DNA from: an uncultured Lachnospiraceae bacterium
GTDB taxonomy: Bacteria > Bacillota > Clostridia > Lachnospirales > Lachnospiraceae
Length of the DNA stretch: 64,000 nucleotides
Assembly (NCBI GenBank): GCA_947632555.1
Contig: CANRPU010000007.1
Coordinates: 62,001-126,000, forward strand
Direction: 5' to 3'
A program made the translations under genes and the position numbers. The number at the start of each line of letters is the position of its first letter. The first letter of the stretch is position 1. The notes under the pieces were generated by a model. It saw only the letters and a program-made list of their open reading frames with translations, searched no databases and was not told the DNA's origin. Shown piece after piece: positions 43,462-50,076 of this stretch.

Positions 43462-45267
43462 ATGGCCGCAAACAGAGGACGAGGGCGGATGGCGGGCGAA
43501 AAAGCCAAAGATTTTAAGGGAACGATCAGACAGCTGCTCCGCTATATGGGAATTTATAAAATCGCGCTGGCGATCGTCGCGGTTTTTGCTGTCGCGTCTA
43601 CCGTTTTTAATGTGGTGGGGCCAAAGATTCTGGGCAACGCGACAACGGAGCTTTTTAACGGGCTGATCGCGAAACTGTCCGGAACCGGGAGCATTGATTT
43701 CGGAAAGATCGGAAGGATCCTGCTCATTTTGATGGGCATTTATCTGCTCTGCGCAATTTTTTCCTTTGTGCAGGGGCTTTTGATGACGGAGATGTCGCAG
43801 AAAATGTGCTTTCGGATGCGCAAAGATATCAGCGAAAAGATCAACCGGATGCCGCTTTCTTATTTTGAAAAAAATGCCGTCGGGGATGTTTTATCGCGCA
43901 TTACAAACGACGTGGATACGCTCGGGCAGACGTTTAACCAGTCGATCACGCAGCTGATCACGTCGGTCTGCACGCTGATCGGGATCCTCGTTATGATGCT
44001 CACGATCTCGCCGCTGATGACACTTTTTACGATCCTGATCCTGCCGGTTTCCATGGTGTTTGTGATGGGGATTGTGAAAAAATCGCAGAAATATTTTATC
44101 GCGCAGCAAAATTATCTCGGGAAGATAGACGGTCAGATCGAGGAAACTTTCTCGGGACATGACGTGGTAAAAGCATTTAACCGCGAGGAGGCGGAGCTGG
44201 CGGAGTTTCGGAAGACGAACGGGGTTTTGTACGAATCGGCGTGGAAAAGCCAGTTTTTGTCCGGACTTATGATGCCGATCATGAATTTTGTCAGCAATCT
44301 GGGGTATGTAGCGGTGGCGGTTTCGGGCGCGATGCTCGCGGCTGCGGGGACGATTGAGATCGGTGACATTGTGGCGTTTGTCCAATACGTCAAGCGGTTT
44401 ACGCAGCCGATCACGCAGATGGCACAGGTTTCTAATCTGCTGCAGTCCATGGCCGCGGCGGCCGAGCGCATTTTTATCTTTTTAAACGAAGAGGAAGAAG
44501 CGCAGACGGTGGAAAATCCCGTTTCCGCCGATGTGATAAAGGGAGATGTTTCCTTCGATCATGTGCAGTTTGGCTATACGCCGGATAAGGTGATCATTCA
44601 CGATTTTAACAGCGAGATCAAAGCGGGGCAGATGGTGGCGATCGTGGGGCCGACCGGCGCGGGCAAGACAACGATGATCAAGCTGCTGATGCGCTTTTAT
44701 GATGTAAACGCGGGCTGTATCCGCTTAAACGGCCATCCGGTCGGAGCGTTTGACCGAAACGACCTGCGGCGGGGCTTTGGAATGGTTTTACAGGATACCT
44801 GGCTGTTTAAGGGGACGATCATGGAAAATATCCGCTACGGGCGGCTGGACGCTTCGGACGAGGAGGTCATCCGGGCCGCGAAGCTTGCGCGCGCGGATAA
44901 GTTTATCCGTTCTCTGCCGGGCGGCTATCAGATGGAGATCAATGAGGAGGCGTCGAATATTTCGCAGGGGCAAAAACAGCTTCTGACGATCGCGAGGGCT
45001 ATCCTCGCGGATAACCCGATCATGATCTTAGATGAGGCAACTTCCTCCGTTGATACCCGCACCGAGCATCTGATCCAGGCGGCGATGGACACACTGCTGA
45101 AAGGACGCACCTCGTTTGTGATCGCGCACCGGCTCTCGACGATCCGGAATGCGGATTTGATCCTGGTCATGAAGGACGGCGATATTGTGGAGCAGGGGAC
45201 ACACAAACAGCTGCTGGAACAGGGCGGTTTTTATGCTGGGCTCTATAATGCGCAGTTTGCGCAATGA
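43462..45267 (+). CDS. ABC exporter, fused permease/ATPase (second half-transporter)
   Basis: A 601-residue type IV half-transporter with six membrane helices and an ATPase with GPTGAGKTT (Walker A), ISQGQKQLLTIARA (signature) and IMILDEATSSVD, which has the catalytic glutamate. With the upstream subunit it should form a heterodimeric multidrug or peptide exporter with one working ATP site. AAAGGAGG precedes the ATG. Only one base separates the two genes. The MarR promoter upstream suggests induction by the exported compound. Confidence 0.94.
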   Translation: MAANRGRGRMAGEKAKDFKGTIRQLLRYMGIYKIALAIVAVFAVASTVFNVVGPKILGNATTELFNGLIAKLSGTGSIDFGKIGRILLILMGIYLLCAIFSFVQGLLMTEMSQKMCFRMRKDISEKINRMPLSYFEKNAVGDVLSRITNDVDTLGQTFNQSITQLITSVCTLIGILVMMLTISPLMTLFTILILPVSMVFVMGIVKKSQKYFIAQQNYLGKIDGQIEETFSGHDVVKAFNREEAELAEFRKTNGVLYESAWKSQFLSGLMMPIMNFVSNLGYVAVAVSGAMLAAAGTIEIGDIVAFVQYVKRFTQPITQMAQVSNLLQSMAAAAERIFIFLNEEEEAQTVENPVSADVIKGDVSFDHVQFGYTPDKVIIHDFNSEIKAGQMVAIVGPTGAGKTTMIKLLMRFYDVNAGCIRLNGHPVGAFDRNDLRRGFGMVLQDTWLFKGTIMENIRYGRLDASDEEVIRAAKLARADKFIRSLPGGYQMEINEEASNISQGQKQLLTIARAILADNPIMILDEATSSVDTRTEHLIQAAMDTLLKGRTSFVIAHRLSTIRNADLILVMKDGDIVEQGTHKQLLEQGGFYAGLYNAQFAQ

Positions 45268-45554
45268 CCGGATTCGCGACCGCGATTTGGGTGTATTCCA
45301 ATAGCGGGCAGGTGATGTCGGCTTCTTTACTGGCAATTTGCTCCGCGGTTCTCCTGAGTTGTTATATTTTGGGCTGTTTACACTTATGTATGCAAAAAAT
45401 GTCTTCCGGTAACAATATTATAACTTTTTTGGTTGGAAGACAGAACGGATCAGGAATGGGCCTAATATTTGTTCTTGCGGGATTAACGGGGATTGTTATA
45501 TTAACGATTTTGAAAGGGAATCCCGCAATAAAACAGTTAGATCAAGAGTTTTAA
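45264..45554 (+). CDS. Small membrane protein overlapping the exporter gene
   Basis: The 96-residue frame starts with ATG 45264 across the exporter stop (ATGA), a common translational-coupling layout. Two hydrophobic segments (about 17-44 and 66-83) are separated by a polar loop. Composition is more AT-rich than the exporter genes. I find no recognised family. The coupling supports a real gene, but it may be a truncated remnant of a longer membrane protein. Confidence 0.5.
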   Translation: MTGFATAIWVYSNSGQVMSASLLAICSAVLLSCYILGCLHLCMQKMSSGNNIITFLVGRQNGSGMGLIFVLAGLTGIVILTILKGNPAIKQLDQEF

Positions 45555-45557
45555 TTC

Positions 45558-46499
45558 TCATTTTGCCTTTTCCTCTTTTTTGTCCGTTTGATGGAATGAC
45601 AGATACTTGATTAAGCGCTCATCAATATATTCCGCTATCATCTTCACCATTGCGCTCGGGTCATTTTCTCTGTAATAGTTATCAAATGCGTCATAGTATC
45701 GCTTTCGATCCGCAAATTTCACATTGATCGGCGGATATCCGTTTTGCATAAGAAACAGATTTAAGATAAGCCTTCCTGTACGACCGTTGCCGTCCACAAA
45801 GGGGTGAGTACCTTCAAACTTTAAGTGGAACAGTGCCGCTCTCTCGATCGGATGCAGTTTACTAACCTTAAATTCCTTGACTAGCTTTTCCATCAATTCA
45901 GGAACTATGATTGGATCCGGTGGTGTATGATAAGCACCCATAATCCGCACAGGAATCCGGCGATAGATACCGCGGTCCTCCGACCTGTCCATGAGTACCA
46001 GCGTGTGGATCTGTTTAATGACGGCCTCCGAGAAGGGGACTTTATCACGCGCCAGTTCCTGCACATACAAGAAAGCATCCTTATGACCGACCGCTTCCAG
46101 ATGATCCTTGAGTGGCTTTTGATTAATTGTAAGACCTTCCAGTACAAGGGCCGTTTCCTGCAAGGTCAGGGTATTTCCCTCAATAGCATTGGAATTGTAG
46201 GTGTACTCCACAAGAAATTCGTCTTGCAGCCGCTTGAGTTCTCCGGCAGTCAAAGGGCGCCGCTTATCCAATTGTTCCTTTAAGGAGTCAATGCGAGAGA
46301 AGATGGCAAGATATTGTTCCGAAACTTCTTTGTGCCGCAGTTTACGACCGTCAACTGGTTTTACCGCATCTACAGGAATAAGATAGGAACGTCCTTTTTG
46401 AATAACGCCCTCAATTTTTCCCTGCTGACACAAAATACGGACGCGACGATCAGAAATTCCCCATAACTGTGCTGCTTGTGCCACTTTCATATATTTCAA
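45558..46499 (-). CDS. Fic family protein with an N-terminal helix-turn-helix
   Basis: Fic enzymes transfer AMP, or other phosphate-containing groups, onto target proteins. The catalytic motif HPFVDGNGRTGR is intact. An inhibitory motif of the form S-x-x-x-E-G (SNAIEG, in YTYNSNAIEGNTLT) lies before the Fic core, the class II arrangement that keeps the enzyme off. Residues 1-50 (VAQAAQLWGISDRRVRILCQQGKIEGVIQKGRSYLIP) form a MerR/excisionase-like helix-turn-helix. The 313-residue length is usual. No antitoxin partner gene lies beside it, as expected when the inhibitor is built in. The gene and its flanks are AT-rich, suggesting acquisition. Confidence 0.92.
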   Translation of the reverse strand: MKYMKVAQAAQLWGISDRRVRILCQQGKIEGVIQKGRSYLIPVDAVKPVDGRKLRHKEVSEQYLAIFSRIDSLKEQLDKRRPLTAGELKRLQDEFLVEYTYNSNAIEGNTLTLQETALVLEGLTINQKPLKDHLEAVGHKDAFLYVQELARDKVPFSEAVIKQIHTLVLMDRSEDRGIYRRIPVRIMGAYHTPPDPIIVPELMEKLVKEFKVSKLHPIERAALFHLKFEGTHPFVDGNGRTGRLILNLFLMQNGYPPINVKFADRKRYYDAFDNYYRENDPSAMVKMIAEYIDERLIKYLSFHQTDKKEEKAK

Positions 46500-46530
46500 G
46501 ATATCACCGCCTGATTATAAACTTGGTCAT

Positions 46531-46559
46531 AGTATAACAAATTATCGGAATAATATCAA
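46531..46559 (-). promoter_or_regulatory. Sigma-A-like promoter of the Fic gene
   Basis: On the minus strand TTGATA (46559-46554) and TATACT (46536-46531) are 17 bases apart, close to consensus, about 30 bases before the Fic start codon. Confidence 0.7.
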
Positions 46560-46609
46560 TAGAATTTTCTGGTCTTTAAAGCAGTATCATTCCGTATCAA
46601 TCTATTTAT

Positions 46610-46652
46610 AATGGGCAGCGGAATCAGTATATTCGTCCGCTGCCCATTGTTT
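46610..46652. terminator. Terminator-like hairpin between the CPBP gene and Fic
   Basis: AATGGGCAGCGGA (46610-46622) pairs perfectly with TCCGCTGCCCATT (46636-46648) around a 13-base loop. It lies 36 bases beyond the stop of the minus-strand CPBP gene, so it probably ends that operon. The T run is weak on either strand. Confidence 0.6.
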
Positions 46653-46683
46653 TGGGATAAGGTTCAAAGAAAGTGCCGCATCT

Positions 46684-47592
46684 TTAATCAGCAGTCTTTT
46701 TCATCAGGAGCGCGGCCATGATGACAGCGCATACCAAAAAGGCGCTCCCGCCCACGATACCGGTGGGCACGGGGCCTATGAAAGGATTGCCGCCGTCTGC
46801 CGTAAACAGGGAGGGAGCGGCCGCGAGCGCGTTTAAGGAGCCGTGAGCCAGTACTGCCGGCAGACAGCTTCCCGTCCTGATGGTAACATAGGAAAAGCAG
46901 GTGCCGATGACGATACAGAACAGGCACATGGCCAGAATGCCCGTAACGGGATAGCCTGTGTAGCCAAGACCGTAGTTGTGTCCCAGTATGGTAAGGGGCA
47001 TATGCCAGAGGCCCCAGATGATCCCATTGATCAAGAGAACCGGCAGGACGGGCAGTTTCTTTAGCATTTTAGGCAGGAGATACCCTCTCCAGCCCCATTC
47101 TTCCCCAAAGCAGGTAATGCAGTTTAACAGGGGTCCCAGGAAAATGCCGGCGCCAATCTGCGCGAGCGCGGTGAGCCGCAGCATGGCAGGGGAGATATTG
47201 GGAACGCCCTGGGCAGCATAAAGCCCCGCGATATAGCCCATATGTGTATCCAGATGCCCGGGAAAGAGCAGGAAATAAAAAGCGGCGCCCACGGCAGTCA
47301 GAAGAGCGGGGCCAAAGTAAGCCATAAGAAAGTATGGGATGCACTTTTTCCCCGTATTAGGGACGATATAAGAATCCCGAAAACCTTCCTTTGTAAACAG
47401 GCGGGTAAGCAGTACGCCCAGAGAAGGCACAAACATCATACATGCTTCCACCAGTGTGAAAAGGCCCTGCTGCAGGGAAGAGGCGCCGCGCGCCATGGGC
47501 CACAGGATGCCAAATTCCGCGAGATAGGTAATACCAAAGGTAATGCCCAGGTACAGAAGGATCCTCCTGCCGGTCAGTTTATCCGATTCCAT
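46684..47592 (-). CDS. CPBP family intramembrane metalloprotease
   Basis: Multi-helix membrane protein of the CAAX-protease/bacteriocin-processing group. The motifs are EEWGWRGYL (E-E-x-x-x-R), WGLWHMP (second motif with His) and HGSLN, all expected in active family members. Substrates in bacteria are mostly unknown; some members give bacteriocin self-immunity. It is the last gene of a minus-strand operon with YbjQ-like and MerR-like genes, 12 bases after the YbjQ stop. GGGAGGAAT lies before the ATG. Confidence 0.9.
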   Translation of the reverse strand: MESDKLTGRRILLYLGITFGITYLAEFGILWPMARGASSLQQGLFTLVEACMMFVPSLGVLLTRLFTKEGFRDSYIVPNTGKKCIPYFLMAYFGPALLTAVGAAFYFLLFPGHLDTHMGYIAGLYAAQGVPNISPAMLRLTALAQIGAGIFLGPLLNCITCFGEEWGWRGYLLPKMLKKLPVLPVLLINGIIWGLWHMPLTILGHNYGLGYTGYPVTGILAMCLFCIVIGTCFSYVTIRTGSCLPAVLAHGSLNALAAAPSLFTADGGNPFIGPVPTGIVGGSAFLVCAVIMAALLMKKTAD

Positions 47593-47604
47593 AGTATTCC
47601 TCCC

Positions 47605-47925
47605 TTATTTGATCTTGACGGCGGTGCCGTAAGCGATAACCTCCGCGGCGCCGGACATCACGGAGGAAGTACCGTAGCGGACGTTTAAAATGGCGTCGGC
47701 GCCCAGTTCTTCGGCCTCGTCCACCATGCGCTTGACCGCGATCTGCCGGGCCTCGTTCAGCATCTGGGTATAACCGGTCAGTTCTCCGCCTACCAGAGTT
47801 TTCATGGCGGCCATAAAATCCCGTCCTACATTCTTGGTATGCACGATCGTGCCTTTCACGATTCCCAGAGCCTCGATTTCTTTATCTTCTATACCGGGGA
47901 TATGATCAATATTTAGAAGCTTCAT
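47605..47925 (-). CDS. YbjQ/UPF0145 family protein
   Basis: The 106-residue protein contains GTIVHTKNVGRDFMAAMKTLVGGELTGYTQMLNEARQIAVKRMVDEAEELGADAILNVRYGTSSV, the full pattern of the YbjQ heavy-metal-binding-domain family. Function is not established. It overlaps the end of the MerR gene by 20 bases in another frame, with GGAGGAG inside the MerR gene as ribosome site, so translation is likely coupled. Confidence 0.92.
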   Translation of the reverse strand: MKLLNIDHIPGIEDKEIEALGIVKGTIVHTKNVGRDFMAAMKTLVGGELTGYTQMLNEARQIAVKRMVDEAEELGADAILNVRYGTSSVMSGAAEVIAYGTAVKIK

Positions 47926-48595
47926 CTAATTCTCCTCCTTCGATTTCTTTGATACGTTCTCTCAACGCCAATATGGTTCCCGTGATGCCGAAGCAGGGCA
48001 CGAGCAGAACCAGCAGAATAACGGGACCGGGGATCGCCTCTTGCGCGACTGCCGCGATCCACAGGACAAGGATCAGGGGCATCAGCATAAGGCAGCAGGC
48101 GGTCAGGGCGGCGATCCAGGCGTTCTTTTTGGAAATATGCCGCTTTTGGTTTTTTTCTTTCATAAAACGGGTTCCTCCTTCCTCCAGATCTTTCATTTCC
48201 TCCAAAAGCTGAGCCGCAGGCAGGGTATTCAGCGCAAGAGCGGATCTTTTTTCGGGAAAGGACGGGTCTTTGGCGGAAAGCTCTTCTTCCAGAAGCCGGT
48301 GGCAGAATGCCATGACAGCCGTCAGGTTTTTGCTTTCCCGTTCCAGAAAGATCAAATGTCTGCGCAGACAGTCTTCCAGGGTCAGATAGCCGGCTTCCAG
48401 CTTTTTGATGTCCTCAATGGGAATACCCAGCTTGCGGAGCAGTTTGATGGACAGAAGCGTTTCCACGTCTTCCTGGGAATAGTCCCGGTAGCCGTTGGAA
48501 AGATTTCGGGACGGTTTTAACAGTCCTTCCTGCTCATAATAGCGAATGCTCTTTTTGGTAATGCCTACGGCCTGCTCTACTTCGTTGATCTTCAT
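47906..48595 (-). CDS. MerR family regulator with two C-terminal membrane helices
   Basis: The N-terminal MerR domain (KINEVEQAVGITKKSIRYYEQEGLLKPSRNLSNGYRDYSQEDVETL) is complete and is followed by a coiled-coil dimer helix. After a basic linker (KEKNQKRHISKKN) come two hydrophobic helices at about 160-182 and 188-208, so the regulator should be tethered to the membrane. Most MerR proteins are soluble. A MerR-type promoter with a 19-base spacer and internal dyad lies just upstream. It probably controls its own operon with ybjQ and the CPBP protease and may sense membrane stress or a membrane-inserted compound. Confidence 0.9.
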   Translation of the reverse strand: MKINEVEQAVGITKKSIRYYEQEGLLKPSRNLSNGYRDYSQEDVETLLSIKLLRKLGIPIEDIKKLEAGYLTLEDCLRRHLIFLERESKNLTAVMAFCHRLLEEELSAKDPSFPEKRSALALNTLPAAQLLEEMKDLEEGGTRFMKEKNQKRHISKKNAWIAALTACCLMLMPLILVLWIAAVAQEAIPGPVILLVLLVPCFGITGTILALRERIKEIEGGELDEASKY

Positions 48596-48614
48596 AAGCC
48601 CCTCCTATAGGCTT

Positions 48615-48645
48615 ATGATATACCTTCCCCAAGGTGGAAGGTCAA
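48615..48645 (-). promoter_or_regulatory. MerR-type promoter with 19-base spacer
   Basis: On the minus strand TTGACC (48645-48640) and TATCAT (48620-48615) are 19 bases apart, the over-long spacer on which MerR activators act. A dyad lies in the spacer. Confidence 0.75.
48622..48642. promoter_or_regulatory. MerR operator dyad
   Basis: Arms ACCTTCC and GGAAGGT flank a 7-base centre within the promoter spacer. The arms are the classical MerR-family operator sequence. The adjacent MerR gene is the obvious ligand, so the operon is probably autoregulated. Confidence 0.75.
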
Positions 48646-48682
48646 TAGATTTCCGTAAAAATAAAAATTTTTTGGGAAAAAG

Positions 48683-49336
48683 TCATCTTAAAATGTAAGG
48701 AAAGGTTTCGATATGAGAAAATCCCATGGAACGGAGCCTGTCAACGGATCTCCGCAATCGCTCCGGAGTATTGTAGCCGGGAATCAGAGGTACCCGGATG
48801 TGAGCGTTGACGGGACGGCCTTCCTGGGGAGGGCTGGCGATCCGGTCGCTTAAGATCCGCAGATTGGCCAGAAGCCGGTCAATGGGCATGCCGGTATAGG
48901 AAAGGTAAATCTCAGGATCCAAATCCTTGATGTCCACGATGTATTCGTCCACGGAATCCAGCGTCATTTCCAGCCGTTCGGGCGGGACCTGCAGAGAAGT
49001 TTCCGCGGTCAGCCGCCAGCGCCCGCCGCATACCTGGCGGAAGGCGCGGATAAATTCCGCGTGCAGAAGCGCCTCGCCGCCGCCGAAGGTAACGCCGCCG
49101 CCGGTAGCGAGAAAATACAGTTCGTCTGTCCGCACCCGGTCGTAAAGCGTTTCGGGAGTGAAAGAAACGCATTTTTTCAGCGTATTCGGATTCCAGGCAT
49201 GGGGATTGATGCAGAAGCGGCAGGACAAAGTACAGCCGTAAGCGCCCACCAGAGTGGAAACGCCCTGGCCGTCTGTGGTCAGGCGGTGTCTTTCAATGGC
49301 GAAAACCGGCAGCCGGGGAGAAGGATCATTCGACAA
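48683..49336 (-). CDS. Radical SAM activase-like protein (PFL-activating enzyme type)
   Basis: The start is TTG 49336 (minus strand) with GGAGG nine bases upstream, inside the end of the preceding gene; an open frame to 49447 has no ribosome site. The cluster motif CTLSCRFC (C-x3-C-x2-C) binds a 4Fe-4S cluster with SAM. GGGVTFGGGEALLHAEF and TAETSLQVP match glycyl-radical-enzyme activases (GGEPL region), and VDEYIVDIKDLDPEIYLSYTG matches the DIK motif. No glycyl radical enzyme gene lies in the window. At 217 residues it is shorter than PflA (about 245). It may act on the protein encoded just upstream or on an enzyme elsewhere. Confidence 0.85.
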   Translation of the reverse strand: MSNDPSPRLPVFAIERHRLTTDGQGVSTLVGAYGCTLSCRFCINPHAWNPNTLKKCVSFTPETLYDRVRTDELYFLATGGGVTFGGGEALLHAEFIRAFRQVCGGRWRLTAETSLQVPPERLEMTLDSVDEYIVDIKDLDPEIYLSYTGMPIDRLLANLRILSDRIASPPQEGRPVNAHIRVPLIPGYNTPERLRRSVDRLRSMGFSHIETFPYILR

Positions 49337-49862
49337 AGGAAGGCACCTCCCGGGAATCGGCATCCCCGCCGGATATATCCGGCTCTTCCTGCAGCGAGAT
49401 GTCCCCTTCGATGGTATAGGAGGCCGGCAGGATCTCTCCCATAACAAGGTCCTCCGGCAGTTCTCCCATATATTCGTCCTGGGGCGCAGGCTCGACGGCA
49501 GGGAGAGTTTCCGAGCCGCCCGCAGAGAGAGTTTCCGAGCCGTCTGCAGGAAGGGTTTCCGGCAGGGTTTGAGAAGATACGGGGCCGGACGTGGTTTCCG
49601 GAGCGGAGGCGCCCTGACTGCCGCAGGCGGCCAGTCCGCTCATCGCGGCAAGGGAAATGCCCGCTACCGCGACGGCTTTTCCAAGACTTTTCCGGAGCGC
49701 CAGCTCCCTTTCCAGATACCGCAGCTCCGCCTCGCATTTGGGACAGGTGCCTTTACAGTTTCCCTGATGAGTACACTGGGAAACCGCGTAAGGAATATCG
49801 TTCTTCTCCGCGATCTGCCGGCGGATCTCTTTTAACGCTCTGCATTTTTCTTTTCCGTTCAT
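49326..49862 (-). CDS. Cys-motif protein with a hydrophobic lipobox-like segment
   Basis: The 178-residue protein has a Cys-rich N-terminal part (CTHQGNCKGTCPKCEAE, residues 30-46) that looks like a small metal- or cluster-binding motif. A hydrophobic stretch follows (AVAVAGISLAAMSGLAAC) that ends like a lipobox (LAAC, about residue 80), then an acidic, disordered tail with GSETL repeats. A lipobox preceded by 60 soluble residues is unusual. The radical SAM gene starts inside its last codons, so the two are translationally coupled. I do not recognise a named family; substrate or scaffold of the activase is inferred from position. Confidence 0.75.
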   Translation of the reverse strand: MNGKEKCRALKEIRRQIAEKNDIPYAVSQCTHQGNCKGTCPKCEAELRYLERELALRKSLGKAVAVAGISLAAMSGLAACGSQGASAPETTSGPVSSQTLPETLPADGSETLSAGGSETLPAVEPAPQDEYMGELPEDLVMGEILPASYTIEGDISLQEEPDISGGDADSREVPSFVE

Positions 49863-49897
49863 GGATACCTCCGTGATATTTCCGTATTTCAGTTCTA

Positions 49898-49912
49898 TAT
49901 CTTATTAAGATA
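49898..49912. promoter_or_regulatory. 15-base inverted repeat, candidate operator
   Basis: TATCTTATTAAGATA has 7-base arms around one T. It lies 36 bases upstream of the Cys-motif gene start, where a promoter would be expected. Related TCTTAAA words occur at 49996 and 50029 near the divergent gene. The binding protein is unknown. Confidence 0.4.
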
Positions 49913-49929
49913 CGCTGCGGGGAACCGGA

Positions 49930-50002
49930 TTTATGGGAGATCCTAAAATTTATGGGAGATCCTAAAATTTATGGGAAATCCTAAAATTTATGGAATCTTA
50001 AA
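49930..50002. repeat. 19-bp direct tandem repeat, 3 copies plus a partial
   Basis: The unit TTTATGGGAGATCCTAAAA starts at 49930, 49949 and 49968; the third copy has one change (GGAAAT for GGAGAT). A fourth, degenerate copy starts at 49987 (TTTATGGAATCTTAAA). There are no spacers. It lies in the divergent spacer between the radical SAM pair and the lipoprotein gene and could be a multi-site operator or an expanding repeat. Confidence 0.85.
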
Positions 50003-50076
50003 TTCTTCCTAAAACAATCTTAAACAGGAGCGGTCCATAATAAGACGGAAAGCATTGTTTGAAACGGAGGCTGATT

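Noticed and set aside
39973-46609. Search for an integrase, transposase or att repeats around the MarR-Fic region
   Set aside because: None seen; the island idea rests only on composition and gene type.
49930-50002. Repeats considered as a CRISPR array
   Set aside because: Units are 19 bases, directly adjacent and without spacers, and no cas gene is in the window.
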